A stretch of DNA of 64,000 nt. Source: Brachybacterium aquaticum. GTDB taxonomy: Bacteria > Actinomycetota > Actinomycetes > Actinomycetales > Dermabacteraceae. Below are positions 8,491 through 16,405 of the stretch, in pieces. Made by a program: the position numbers and the translations under genes. Where the stretch lies: NCBI RefSeq assembly GCF_014204755.1, contig NZ_JACHLZ010000001.1, positions 1,736,001 through 1,800,000 on the forward strand, read 5' to 3'. The notes beneath the pieces were generated by a model. It saw only the letters and a program-made list of their open reading frames with translations, was not told the origin of the DNA and searched no databases. The stretch's first letter is position 1. Each line of letters begins with the position of its first letter.

Positions 8491-10611
8491 ATGTCCTCGG
8501 ATTCCTCAGCGCTGCGAGATCTAGCCCGCGACCTCGGTGTCAGCACCCAGTACTGGGGGTGGGACGGCACCCTCAAGGACGTCGCCGACCCCACCCTGCA
8601 CGCCGTCCTCGCCGCCCTCGGCGCGCCGGTCTCCTCCCACGAGGACATCGCCGCCGTCCGTGCGGAGCGGGAGCGTCGCCCCTGGACGCGCACCCTGCCA
8701 CCCGTGACGGTGATGCGCGAGGACCGCGACTCCAGCGTGCCGGTCCAGGTCGAGCACGGCACGTCGGTCGCGATGCACGTGCGGCTCGAGGAGGGGGGCC
8801 GCGTCGATCTCGCCCAGGGCGAGGACTTCACCCCGCCCTATGAGCTGGAGGGCACCCTGCGCGGCAGGGCCCGCTTCCACCTGCCCGCGGGGCTGCCGCT
8901 GGGCTGGCACCGCCTGGTCGCCGAGACGTCCGCCGGCCCCGTCGAGGCCGACCTCGTGGTCACCCCCGCCCGCCTCACCGTGCACGAGCAGTACGCCGCG
9001 AAGCGTGCCTTCGGCCTGCAGGCGCAGCTGTATTCGGTGCGCTCCGAGCGCTCCTGGGGCATCGGCGACCTCGCCGACATGCGCGATCTCGCCGCGATCT
9101 CCGGTGCCCGCCACGGCGCCGACTTCCTGCTGGTGAACCCCCTGCACGCCTCCTACCCGACCCCGCCGGTCGAGCCGTCCCCGTACCTTCCGGTGACGCG
9201 CCGCTTTCCCGGGGCGCTGTACCTGCGCATCGAGGACGTGCCCGAGTTCCGCGAACTGCCCGAGTTCTCCCGCCAGAAGGTGGAGCTGCTGCGCGGCGAG
9301 GTCGCCGACTGGAACACCCGCACCGACCGGCTCGAGCGCGATGCGGTCCTGCGCGCCAAGCTCTCCGCCCTCGAGGAGCTCGTCGCGGTACCGCTGACCG
9401 CGGGGCGCCAGGCGCTGCTGGACGCCTACCGCGCCCGTGAGGGGCAGGGCCTGGAGGACTTCGCGCTGTGGTCGGCGATCGCCGAGGCCGTGCGCGGCAC
9501 CCCGGACGAGACCGTGCTCGAGGACCTGGATCCGGCGACCCTCGAGCGCGCCCGCACCGAGCTCGCGAATCGCATCGAGTTCCACGTGCGCGTGCAGTGG
9601 TGGATGGACGAGCAGCTCGGCGCCGCCCAGGCCGCCGCCCGCGACGCCGGCATGCGGATCGGGATCATGCACGACCTCGCCGTCGGCGTCGAGCAGATCG
9701 GCGCGGACTCCTGGGCACTGCGGGACGTGCTCGCCGGCGGCGCGGCCGTCGGCGCTCCCGCCGACCAGTACAACCAGCAGGGCCAGAACTGGCACCAGCC
9801 GCCGTGGCACCCCGAGCACCTGCGCGAGGCGTCCTACCGCCCCTGGCGGGACATGCTGCGCACCCTCATGCGCCACGCCGGCGCGCTGAGGATCGACCAC
9901 GTGCTGGGCTTGTTCCGGCTGTGGTGGATCCCCGAGGGCCACGAGGCGGCCGACGGCGCCTACGTCTCCTACGACCACGAGGCGATGATCGGGATCCTCG
10001 CGCTCGAGGCGCAGCGCTCCGGCACCCTGATCGTGGGCGAGGACCTGGGCACCTTCGAGCCGTGGGTGCGCGACTACCTCGTGGACCGCGGGATCATGGG
10101 CACCTCGATCCTGTGGTTCGAGTACGACGGCGAGGGCCGTCCGCTGCGCGCCGAGGACTACCGCACGCTGTGCATGGCCTCGGTGAACACGCACGACCTG
10201 CCGCCCACGGCCGGCTACCTCGCCGGCGACCACGTCACCCTGCGCCACGAGCTCGGTCTCCTCGAGCGCAGCCTCGAGGAGGAGCACGCGGCCGACGCCG
10301 CCGGGCGCGAGCAGGTGCTGGACGTGCTGCGCGGCGAGGGGCTGCTGGCTGAGGGCGCGGACATCGAGGAGACCGTCATCGCCCTGCACCGTCACCTGTC
10401 GCGCACCCCGTCGATGCTGCTCGGGGTCTCGCTCGTGGACTGTGTGGGCGAGCACCGGATCCAGAACCAGCCGGGCACCGACGAGGAGTACCCCAACTGG
10501 CGGATCCCGCTGGCCGACGCCGAGGGGCGGCCCGTCTCCATCGACGGCATCGCCGCCGATCCGCGCACCGCGCGCCTGCTGGCGGCGGTGCGCGAGGGGA
10601 TCGGCGGCTGA
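8491..10611 (+). CDS. malQ: 4-alpha-glucanotransferase (GH77, MalQ)
   Basis: A 706-residue cytoplasmic amylomaltase that transfers alpha-1,4-glucan segments between maltodextrins. The three GH77 catalytic acids are visible: D469 in RIDHV, E517 in VGEDLGT and D569 in NTHDLPP. Residues 1-130 form the extra N-terminal beta domain of the long MalQ form; length fits E. coli MalQ. The gene stands alone without other maltose genes, and the ATG is preceded by TATCAT six bases away, so it is probably leaderless. It converges on luxS with almost no space. Confidence 0.95.
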   Translation: MSSDSSALRDLARDLGVSTQYWGWDGTLKDVADPTLHAVLAALGAPVSSHEDIAAVRAERERRPWTRTLPPVTVMREDRDSSVPVQVEHGTSVAMHVRLEEGGRVDLAQGEDFTPPYELEGTLRGRARFHLPAGLPLGWHRLVAETSAGPVEADLVVTPARLTVHEQYAAKRAFGLQAQLYSVRSERSWGIGDLADMRDLAAISGARHGADFLLVNPLHASYPTPPVEPSPYLPVTRRFPGALYLRIEDVPEFRELPEFSRQKVELLRGEVADWNTRTDRLERDAVLRAKLSALEELVAVPLTAGRQALLDAYRAREGQGLEDFALWSAIAEAVRGTPDETVLEDLDPATLERARTELANRIEFHVRVQWWMDEQLGAAQAAARDAGMRIGIMHDLAVGVEQIGADSWALRDVLAGGAAVGAPADQYNQQGQNWHQPPWHPEHLREASYRPWRDMLRTLMRHAGALRIDHVLGLFRLWWIPEGHEAADGAYVSYDHEAMIGILALEAQRSGTLIVGEDLGTFEPWVRDYLVDRGIMGTSILWFEYDGEGRPLRAEDYRTLCMASVNTHDLPPTAGYLAGDHVTLRHELGLLERSLEEEHAADAAGREQVLDVLRGEGLLAEGADIEETVIALHRHLSRTPSMLLGVSLVDCVGEHRIQNQPGTDEEYPNWRIPLADAEGRPVSIDGIAADPRTARLLAAVREGIGG

Positions 10612-10612
10612 G

Positions 10613-10640
10613 GGGTCAGGCGGTGAGGGTCAGGCGGTGA
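10613..10640. repeat. Two tandem copies of a 14-bp unit at the luxS stop
   Basis: GGGTCAGGCGGTGA occurs at 10613-10626 and again at 10627-10640, spanning the luxS stop codon between the convergent malQ and luxS genes. No terminator hairpin is visible here, so read-through antisense transcription is possible. Confidence 0.75.
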
Positions 10641-11106
10641 CCTGCCCCCAGCTGTCGCGCTCGGCGAGGAAGGCGCGGGCCGCGGCCTGCGCGCCCTCGA
10701 GGGTGTGGTGAGCGCCCCAGCCGCACTGCACCTCGTTGGCGGCGGGCACCTCCGTGGCCGCGACCACGTCGTTCAGCGTCGCCTCGAGCACCGGGGCGAA
10801 GTCCTCCGGGGTGTGGTCGCCGACCAGCAGCGCGTAGAAGCCGGTGCGGCAGCCCATCGGGGAGACGTCCAGGACGTCGCCGGTGTGGTTGCGCATGTGC
10901 TCGGCCATCATGTGCTCGAGCGAGTGGACCGTCTCGGACTCGAGATGCTCGACGTTCGGCTGGGTGAAGCGGACGTCGAACTTGGTGAGCACATCCCCGC
11001 CGGGCAGCTCCTTGCGGTCGGCGATGCGGATATAGGGTGCCGCGACGGTGCGGTGGTCGAGGTTGAAGCTCTCGACGTTCATGCGCTGGGGCGTGTTCTC
11101 GGTCAT
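10630..11106 (-). CDS. luxS: S-ribosylhomocysteine lyase LuxS
   Basis: A 158-residue metalloenzyme that splits S-ribosylhomocysteine to homocysteine and the autoinducer-2 precursor DPD in the activated methyl cycle. The metal ligands H61, H65 (HSLEH) and C128 (VQCGW) and the catalytic C86 (GCRTGF) and E64 are all present, so it should be active. Start chosen by AAGGAG a few bases upstream. It lies 29 bases after the LysR-effector-like gene on the same strand, so they are probably one transcript. No pfs (MTA/SAH nucleosidase) gene is nearby. Confidence 0.95.
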   Translation of the reverse strand: MTENTPQRMNVESFNLDHRTVAAPYIRIADRKELPGGDVLTKFDVRFTQPNVEHLESETVHSLEHMMAEHMRNHTGDVLDVSPMGCRTGFYALLVGDHTPEDFAPVLEATLNDVVAATEVPAANEVQCGWGAHHTLEGAQAAARAFLAERDSWGQVTA

Positions 11107-11135
11107 GGGGGCTCCTTCGGTGAGGGGGTCGGGTC

Positions 11136-11693
11136 TCAGCGGCTCGAGCGGGCGGTGCGGCCGCGCACGACGCCGACGAACTCCTGGCGCACCGGGTCGT
11201 CGGCCGCGCGGGGCCAGGCGAGCGCGATGCGGGTGGGGGTGCCATCCCGCAGAGGGCGGGAGACGGCGTCCTTGCGATGGTGCAGCCGCGCCACGGACAG
11301 CGGCATGCGGGTGTAGCCGACGCCGGCGGCGACGACGGCGACGCGGTCGGCGGCGTCGTCCTCGTGCGCGGCGGGGATCTCGGTCTCCTCGGCGAGGTCG
11401 TCCTCGCCGATCTCGTCGAGCAGGCTCAGCACGTTCTCGTCGCCCACCACGATCGCGGCACGCTCCTCCCACAGCGGCACCATGTGCAGGGCCTCGGTCG
11501 CAGGGCCGTCCGGGAGGGGCAGGCGCACGAAGCACATGTCCACCTCGCCCTCGGCGAGCGCGGCGTGCTGGCGCGACAGCGGAACGGGGACCAGCTCGAG
11601 CCAGGCCTCGCGGCGTCCGGACTTCCAGCGGCGCATGAAGCGGTCGGGCTCGACGCCCGGCACGAAGCCGACGCGCAGGGTGGTGGAGTGCAT
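11136..11693 (-). CDS. LysR-type substrate-binding domain protein lacking the DNA-binding domain
   Basis: A 185-residue protein that starts directly in a periplasmic-binding-protein-like fold: LRVGFVPGVEPDRF at 6-19, GEVDMCFVRLPLP, a mid-protein HMVPLWEERAAIVVGDE, and a C-terminal GVGYTRMPLSVAR. This matches the effector half of LysR regulators; a normal LTTR has ~60-90 further N-terminal residues with an HTH and linker, absent here. TAGGCT lies six bases before the ATG, so the short form seems to be the real start rather than a truncation. Upstream of luxS on the same strand. Possible roles are a ligand-binding partner or decoy for a full LysR protein; function is not established. Confidence 0.8.
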   Translation of the reverse strand: MHSTTLRVGFVPGVEPDRFMRRWKSGRREAWLELVPVPLSRQHAALAEGEVDMCFVRLPLPDGPATEALHMVPLWEERAAIVVGDENVLSLLDEIGEDDLAEETEIPAAHEDDAADRVAVVAAGVGYTRMPLSVARLHHRKDAVSRPLRDGTPTRIALAWPRAADDPVRQEFVGVVRGRTARSSR

Positions 11694-11699
11694 GGCCCC

Positions 11700-11705
11700 A
11701 GCCTA
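11700..11705 (-). promoter_or_regulatory. Leaderless-type -10 element of the LysR-like/luxS unit
   Basis: TAGGCT, then GGGGCC, then ATG on the minus strand. Confidence 0.55.
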
Positions 11706-12566
11706 GAGGCCCGCGGGCGCTTCGGCCGACGGGGCAGCGCTCTCGCGCTGGGCCGACGCGGCAGCGCTCTCGCGCTGGGCGCGCGCGAGGACCCGCAACA
11801 GGTCGGCGGTGAAGCGGTGGGCCTGGGCGAGGTTCACCATGTGGTTGCCGTACGGGAGCAGCTCGAGGCGGCCGCGCGGGGCGGCGGCGACGAAGGAGCG
11901 CTCGTGCAGGCGCAGCTGCTCGGCGCGGCCGTGGAGGAACGTCACCGGCTCACCGATCCGCGCGAGGTCGGCGCGCAGGTCGAGGAAGGCGACGTCGGCG
12001 AAAGCCGGAGCCACCACCGAGATGTCGGCCCGGCCGCCGCGGAGGTAGGCGCGGGCGCCGTCCTCCCCCAGCAGCCACGTGAAGGGGAAGGAGCCCTGAC
12101 CGGTGCGCATCGAGGGCAGCAGGTCGGTCGCACCGATCAGGGCCGCGTAGAGGCGGGCGGTGAGCGGGGTGGGCTGCACTGCGGCGCCGCAGGCGACGAG
12201 GGAGCCCAGCGGGGACGGGACGCCGAGGTGGTGGGCGTCGCTGGAGAGCCGGGCGGCGGCGTGGATCGCGAGCATGCCGCCGAGGGAGCTGCCGACGAGA
12301 TGCGCGGGGTACCCCGCCCGCTCCGACGCCTCCCTCACTGCGTCCTCGATCGCCGCGACCGCGGCCTCGAGGGTGAACGGCTCCTCCCGCCTGCTGCCGT
12401 GTCCGGGCAGATCGGGGGTCACCACGAGGTGCCCGGCAGCGCGCAGCGAGGGGACCTGCGGGTCCCACTGGCTGTGCGAGGTGCGGGTGCCGTGGACGAG
12501 GACCACGGGCCAGGGGCGGGACGGGGCGCCGGCGGCCCGCCCCTCGATCACCGCGTTGCCCGTCAT
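11703..12566 (-). CDS. Alpha/beta hydrolase A
   Basis: A 287-residue hydrolase of the alpha/beta fold. VVLVHGTRTS at 21-30 gives the oxyanion HG, the nucleophile elbow is GSSLG with S94, and the likely catalytic His is H242 (YGNHMVN). At the position of the usual acid it has E216 (GRAEQ), where its neighbour has D186 (GEHDP). The C-terminal 25 residues are a repeated Ala/Ser/Glu tail (AQRESAAASAQRESAAPS) carrying the iterated GGCCGACGGG. The ATG overlaps the upstream hydrolase stop as ATGA. Substrate unknown. Confidence 0.85.
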   Translation of the reverse strand: MTGNAVIEGRAAGAPSRPWPVVLVHGTRTSHSQWDPQVPSLRAAGHLVVTPDLPGHGSRREEPFTLEAAVAAIEDAVREASERAGYPAHLVGSSLGGMLAIHAAARLSSDAHHLGVPSPLGSLVACGAAVQPTPLTARLYAALIGATDLLPSMRTGQGSFPFTWLLGEDGARAYLRGGRADISVVAPAFADVAFLDLRADLARIGEPVTFLHGRAEQLRLHERSFVAAAPRGRLELLPYGNHMVNLAQAHRFTADLLRVLARAQRESAAASAQRESAAPSAEAPAGL

Positions 12567-13288
12567 GCCCCGACTCCGACCGGCACGTCCACCGCCCTCG
12601 CGCACCGCCGCAGCACCTTCGCGAAGCGCTTGGGACGCGAGAGGTTCGCGATGTGGCCCGCGTCCTCGAGGATCACCAGCTCCCCGTCGCGGGCGGCCTC
12701 GAGGAACAGCGACTCGTGGCGGCGGAAGGGGTCGTGCTCGCCGTTGACGAAGGTGAGGGGCACATCGATCGCGGCCACGTCGGCGAGCAGGTCGAGGGAG
12801 CCGATGATGCGCACGACGGTGCGGATCACCCCGTGGGCGCGTCCGCCGCCGTAGTAGCGCCGGGCCGCCTTGCGGGTGTGCTGCCGGGCGAAGGCGCGGG
12901 CCACGCGGGCGTCGGAGTCCCCCGGCAGCCAGTCCTTCATCGTCATCCACAGTCCGTACAGCCGCGCCGTCGCGGGGCCGGGCACGATCGTGCAGTCAGC
13001 CGCGACGACGGCGGCGAGACGGCCAGGATGCGTGCCCGCGTAGTGGAGGGTGAGAAAGCCGCCGAGGGACAGTCCGGCCAGCAGCGGCGGCTCCTGGCAG
13101 CGGCCGACGGCCTCCTCGATCGTCGCGAGCGCGCCCTCGAGGGTGAAGGGCTCTCCGCGACGCCTGCCGTGTCCGGGCAGGTCCGGGGCGATGACCTCGT
13201 AGCCGCGGTCGCGCAGGCGGCGCACCTGGCCCTTCCACATGGTGCGGGAGGAGCGCACGGCATGGACCAGCACGATGCTCCGGGTCAT
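12563..13288 (-). CDS. Alpha/beta hydrolase B
   Basis: A 241-residue alpha/beta-fold hydrolase with a complete triad: nucleophile S74 in GLSLG, D186 in GEHDP and H212 in DAGHIAN. Start at 13288 is supported by GGAGGAG just upstream; an in-frame ATG 16 codons earlier lacks one. It shares the DLPGHGxRRxEPFTLE segment (residues 36-51) and whole layout with hydrolase A, at DNA level too, so the pair looks like a tandem duplication. Likely cotranscribed with A (ATGA overlap). Members of this family include esterases and acyl-homoserine lactonase-like or ester hydrolases; no substrate can be assigned. Confidence 0.85.
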   Translation of the reverse strand: MTRSIVLVHAVRSSRTMWKGQVRRLRDRGYEVIAPDLPGHGRRRGEPFTLEGALATIEEAVGRCQEPPLLAGLSLGGFLTLHYAGTHPGRLAAVVAADCTIVPGPATARLYGLWMTMKDWLPGDSDARVARAFARQHTRKAARRYYGGGRAHGVIRTVVRIIGSLDLLADVAAIDVPLTFVNGEHDPFRRHESLFLEAARDGELVILEDAGHIANLSRPKRFAKVLRRCARAVDVPVGVGA

Positions 13289-13402
13289 GGGGCTCCTCCC
13301 CGTCGGCCGGACGGCCCGGGACCTCCGGCGCCGCAAGCGAGCCCGCCCGGGCGTGACTCGTCGCCCGCGCGGAACTCCCGGACGGAGCGTACCGGGTGCG
13401 GC

Positions 13403-14026
13403 TCAGCGCGCGGTGTCCAGCTTCCAGACCACGGGGCGGTCGGCGTAGTCGGTGCCGGCGGCCATGTAGTGCACCTCGGTGATCTCGGTGCCGGACGGGG
13501 CGAGGAAGAAGACGCACACCTGGACCGTGGAGCCCTCGTCGAAGTCCTCCGGCACCGTGCTGTCGCAGGGCCAGAACCCGCCGTCGGGCCCGGGCTCCAC
13601 GTCGACGTTCGCCAGGTAGTCGCGGGACGGCTCGCCGCCGCGGGCGAGGGCGTGGACGTCGCCGAGCAGCGGCGTTCCGGCGAGCCGGGCCGACGAGGGA
13701 TCCACGCCCGCCAGGTCGACGGTGACGAAGTAGGGGACGAGGTCAGGCTCCTGCGCGGCGATCTCGAGCGCGGCGATGTCCGTGCGCGGCCGCTCCCGGA
13801 CACCGGTCACCGCGAGCTCGACCAGGACGGGGGTCGTGGTCGACGCGGCGGAGGGGTCAGGCGCCGCGACCACCGCGCTCTCCCCGAGATCGAGGACCGT
13901 GCCGGGTGGGACGCTCCCGTCGGCCGACGCCGAGCCGCAGCCGGCGAGCAGGAGCGCCGCGAGGAGCAGGAGCACCGGGGCGAGCAGCGCGCAGCGCCGG
14001 GGCCCGGCGGTGCTGCGGTGCTCCAT
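13403..14026 (-). CDS. Putative lipoprotein
   Basis: A 207-residue exported protein. The N terminus has basic residues, a hydrophobic run (about 13-27) and a lipobox LLAGC with C30, the expected lipidation site. The mature part is acidic, rich in Asp, Pro, Val and Thr, with a single disulfide-capable Cys pair (WPCDST and VQVCVFF). It resembles many actinobacterial surface lipoproteins but I recognise no domain. A CCCGTCGGCC copy at 13916 lies just after the lipobox region. Function unknown. Confidence 0.75.
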   Translation of the reverse strand: MEHRSTAGPRRCALLAPVLLLLAALLLAGCGSASADGSVPPGTVLDLGESAVVAAPDPSAASTTTPVLVELAVTGVRERPRTDIAALEIAAQEPDLVPYFVTVDLAGVDPSSARLAGTPLLGDVHALARGGEPSRDYLANVDVEPGPDGGFWPCDSTVPEDFDEGSTVQVCVFFLAPSGTEITEVHYMAAGTDYADRPVVWKLDTAR

Positions 14027-14163
14027 GGCGTCCCCTCGGATGTCGTGGTCGTCCTCGACCCTGCACGGCCCGCGGGCGCGCGCGGCCCGGCCTGCGGACG
14101 TGCGCGGCAGTCTCGCCGCGCCCTCCCCCGCTGCCCAGGCCTCCGGGCGTCGGGGTGCGCGGC

Positions 14164-14169
14164 TAGCCT
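14164..14169 (+). promoter_or_regulatory. Leaderless-type -10 element of the 124-aa gene
   Basis: TAGCCT, then GGGCGG, then ATG at 14176. Confidence 0.55.
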
Positions 14170-14175
14170 GGGCGG

Positions 14176-14550
14176 ATGCCGAGCTTTCGCATGCACCTGC
14201 CGATCGGTCACCTGCGCCAGGGCGTCACCCCCGCGGACGTGCTCCGCGAGGCGGCGGACGCGCTGTCGGCGCTGCACGTCGTGGAGTCGAAGGACGTCGA
14301 GGCGCCGCTCGTCGCGGGCCGCCGGATCGGGCGGGTCGTGCTCCGCTTCGGCGTGGAGCCGAGCAGCACGGCCGACGAGGACGCCGCCGCCCGGGCCGCC
14401 CTCGCCGCGGTCGTCGCCCACCTCGAGGAGCGGGTGGGGACGATCGCCCCGGCGAGCGCGGTGGTGCTCACGCGCGGGCACGCCGGGCGCTTCCGGCCGA
14501 TTCCCCCGTCGGCCGCGCAGGGCGGTGTCGCGGGGTTCGAGCTGCCCTGA
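14176..14550 (+). CDS. Small protein of unknown function
   Basis: A 124-residue soluble protein with no signal peptide or membrane segment. It opens MPSFRMHLPIGHLRQGV and has a central alternating hydrophobic stretch (RIGRVVLRFGVEP) followed by an Ala-rich helix, suggesting a small alpha/beta fold. I do not recognise a family. Support for a real gene: codon-position GC pattern, a TAGCCT element six bases before the ATG, and its fit between two minus-strand lipoprotein genes. It converges on the second lipoprotein gene nine bases away. Confidence 0.65.
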   Translation: MPSFRMHLPIGHLRQGVTPADVLREAADALSALHVVESKDVEAPLVAGRRIGRVVLRFGVEPSSTADEDAAARAALAAVVAHLEERVGTIAPASAVVLTRGHAGRFRPIPPSAAQGGVAGFELP

Positions 14551-14559
14551 TCTCCTGGA

Positions 14560-15174
14560 TCAGGCCTCGGTGAGCTGCAGCGTGGTGAGGCAGGTGGCGC
14601 CGTCCTCGCCGGTGGAGATCTGCTGGGTGCCGCGCAGGCCGTCGGCGGTGGTGATCTCGACGGTGCCCTTCACGTCGGCGGGCAGCCACATGGCGACGTA
14701 GCCGTTCTCGTAGGTCGTCATCGGCTCGTCGACGAGGAGCTCTCCGGTCGCGTCGTCGGTGACCTTCACCGTCACCTCGGTGTCGGCGAGCTCGCCGCGG
14801 CAGGTGGTCAGCGAGTGGTGGAAGCAGTCGTGGGTCTGCTGGACGTACGGGGCGATGGAGAGATGGAAGCCCGCGTCCAGCGGGAGGGTGATCTCCCGCG
14901 TGTCGTCAGCCAGGACGAGCTCGTCCGGACGGACCGAGGCGAGCAGGTCGGTGGGCTGCTCGTCCAGCGGCAGCGCCTCCAGATGCTCGACGATCTGCGT
15001 GGCGTCCATGCCGGCGAGGTCGTGGGCGGCGAGGAAGGCGGCGGTGGTTTCGGTTCCGGTCCCCGCGCCGGTGCACCCGGCGAGCAGGAGGAACGCGGCA
15101 CCGCCGGCGGCGAGCAGCGTGCGGCGGGCGGGACGGGGACGGCGGGTGCTGGGGGTGCGGGTCACGGTCTCCAT
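14560..15174 (-). CDS. Putative lipoprotein
   Basis: A 204-residue exported protein with a twin-arginine-like basic N terminus, hydrophobic core and lipobox LLAGC (C34). The mature domain carries two cysteines in DCFHHSLTTC that could form a disulfide, and beta-rich C-terminal sequence. No family recognised. The ATG at 15174 is chosen; an in-frame extension upstream only translates the tRNA-Ala gene in antisense-like fashion and is not coding. The gene follows the tRNA terminator on the same strand. Confidence 0.75.
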   Translation of the reverse strand: METVTRTPSTRRPRPARRTLLAAGGAAFLLLAGCTGAGTGTETTAAFLAAHDLAGMDATQIVEHLEALPLDEQPTDLLASVRPDELVLADDTREITLPLDAGFHLSIAPYVQQTHDCFHHSLTTCRGELADTEVTVKVTDDATGELLVDEPMTTYENGYVAMWLPADVKGTVEITTADGLRGTQQISTGEDGATCLTTLQLTEA

Positions 15175-15239
15175 GATCCGCGCGGGGCCCCGCCCTCTCC
15201 CGGGGCCTCGGTCCCGACGGACCTGCCGGGGATGCGAAG

Positions 15240-15271
15240 AACCCCCTGGCCAGTTTCCTGACCAGGGGGTT
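15240..15271 (-). terminator. Terminator of tRNA-Ala
   Basis: Arms 15240-15253 and 15258-15271 pair over 14 positions with a single mismatch, and loop TTTC. It lies 14 bases beyond the tRNA 3' end in the direction of transcription. Confidence 0.8.
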
Positions 15272-15284
15272 CCAGGGAGTTTTG

Positions 15285-15357
15285 TGGAGCTAGGGGGATT
15301 CGAACCCCCGACCTTCTCATTGCGAACGAGACGCGCTACCAACTGCGCCATAGCCCC
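15285..15357 (-). tRNA. tRNA-Ala (anticodon CGC)
   Basis: A 73-base cloverleaf without an encoded CCA. Acceptor GGGGCTA pairs with TAGCTCC (one G-U), the D arm has GCGC...GCGC with AGTTGGTA, the anticodon stem TCTCG/TGAGA closes a TTCGCAA loop reading CGC, and the T arm is GGGGG-TTCGAAT-CCCCC. It decodes GCG, a heavily used alanine codon in this DNA. A terminator follows directly. Confidence 0.97.
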
Positions 15358-15471
15358 TCATCGCGGTGCGACCCCGACAGATTAGCACCCGTGCGGACCG
15401 GCCGAGGACCCGGCCGGGCCCGTCTTGACGAAGGTCACAGCCGCGCGGCTCGGTTCCGGCTCAGGTCCGGC

Positions 15472-16383
15472 TCAGTCGGCGTCGCGCTCGCTGTCGCCCT
15501 CCGCGTCCCGCAGCGACTGCAGCTCGTCCTGGAGCCGGTCGAGCACCTCGAGTCGTGTCTCGCCCGTGCAGGCGACGTAGGCCGGCTGGAGATGATCGGG
15601 ACGCTCAGCAGCGGTGGCATCCGTGCGTGCGTCGCGGCCGGGCCAGGTGCGCACGGTCCCGCCGGCGCGGCGCAGGATGTGGAACCCGGCGGCGACGTCC
15701 CAGGGGTTGATGGTGCCGAGCGCGGTCGCATCCGCCCAGCCGGCGGCGACGTAGGCGAGCTCGAGCGCGGCGGTGCCGAGATGGCGCACGGCGGAGACCC
15801 CGTTCGCGAGCTCCAGGGAGGCGCGGCCGGCGAACTCGGGGAACTCCTTGCCGACCCGCTGGCCGGGGAAGCCGGTGAGCACCAGCGCATCGGCGGCATC
15901 GTGTGTGGCGCGGGGGCTCAGCTCCTTGCCGTTCAGGGTCGCGGGCCCATCGGCCGCGGCGAAGACCTGACCGAGGATCGGGGCGTCGATCACCCCGGCG
16001 ACGAGCTCGTCGCCCACGGCCACGCCGATCGAGATGCAGAACAGCGGCAGACCGGCGGCGAAGTTGCTGGTGCCGTCGATGGGGTCGACGTAGAAGCTCA
16101 CCTGCTCCGGGACCGCTCCCCCGTCGGCCGGGCGCTCGCCGCCCTCCTCGCCGACGATGCGGCAGGTGGGCAGCAGGCGGCGCAGCTCGGAGACGATGAT
16201 CTCCTCGGCCGCGCGGTCGTGCTCGGTGACGATGTCGTGGCTGGAGGTCTTGTACTCCCGGGCGAGGTGGTCGCGGTCGAGGCCGCGCAGGTACACGGCG
16301 GCGGCGTTCGCGGCGGTGATCGCGTACTCGAGCAGCAGCGACGGCGTCGGGGCGGGCGGGGTGCGGAGCGCGGAGGTGGTCAC
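15472..16383 (-). CDS. Inositol monophosphatase family phosphatase
   Basis: A 303-residue Mg-dependent phosphatase of the IMPase/HisN/CysQ superfamily. Metal-binding motifs are clear: GEEGG at 78-82, DPIDGTSNF at 100-108 and INPWDVAAG near residue 225. In actinobacteria such genes serve inositol synthesis, histidinol-phosphate hydrolysis or sugar-phosphate removal; sequence alone does not choose. GTG start supported by TAGCCT six bases upstream (leaderless). It is downstream of, and convergent in direction with, the oxidase operon genes on the same strand, 22 bases away. Confidence 0.88.
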   Translation of the reverse strand: MTTSALRTPPAPTPSLLLEYAITAANAAAVYLRGLDRDHLAREYKTSSHDIVTEHDRAAEEIIVSELRRLLPTCRIVGEEGGERPADGGAVPEQVSFYVDPIDGTSNFAAGLPLFCISIGVAVGDELVAGVIDAPILGQVFAAADGPATLNGKELSPRATHDAADALVLTGFPGQRVGKEFPEFAGRASLELANGVSAVRHLGTAALELAYVAAGWADATALGTINPWDVAAGFHILRRAGGTVRTWPGRDARTDATAAERPDHLQPAYVACTGETRLEVLDRLQDELQSLRDAEGDSERDAD

Positions 16384-16389
16384 CCCGCC

Positions 16390-16395
16390 AGGCTA
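16390..16395 (-). promoter_or_regulatory. Leaderless-type -10 element of the inositol phosphatase gene
   Basis: TAGCCT, then GGCGGG, then GTG on the minus strand. Confidence 0.55.
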
Positions 16396-16405
16396 GTGCG
16401 GCCGC

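Noticed and set aside
15285..15357. Open frame MAQLVARLVRNEKVGGSNPPSS upstream of the second lipoprotein
   Set aside because: It is the translation of the tRNA-Ala gene; the VGGSNPP phrase is a well-known tRNA artefact.
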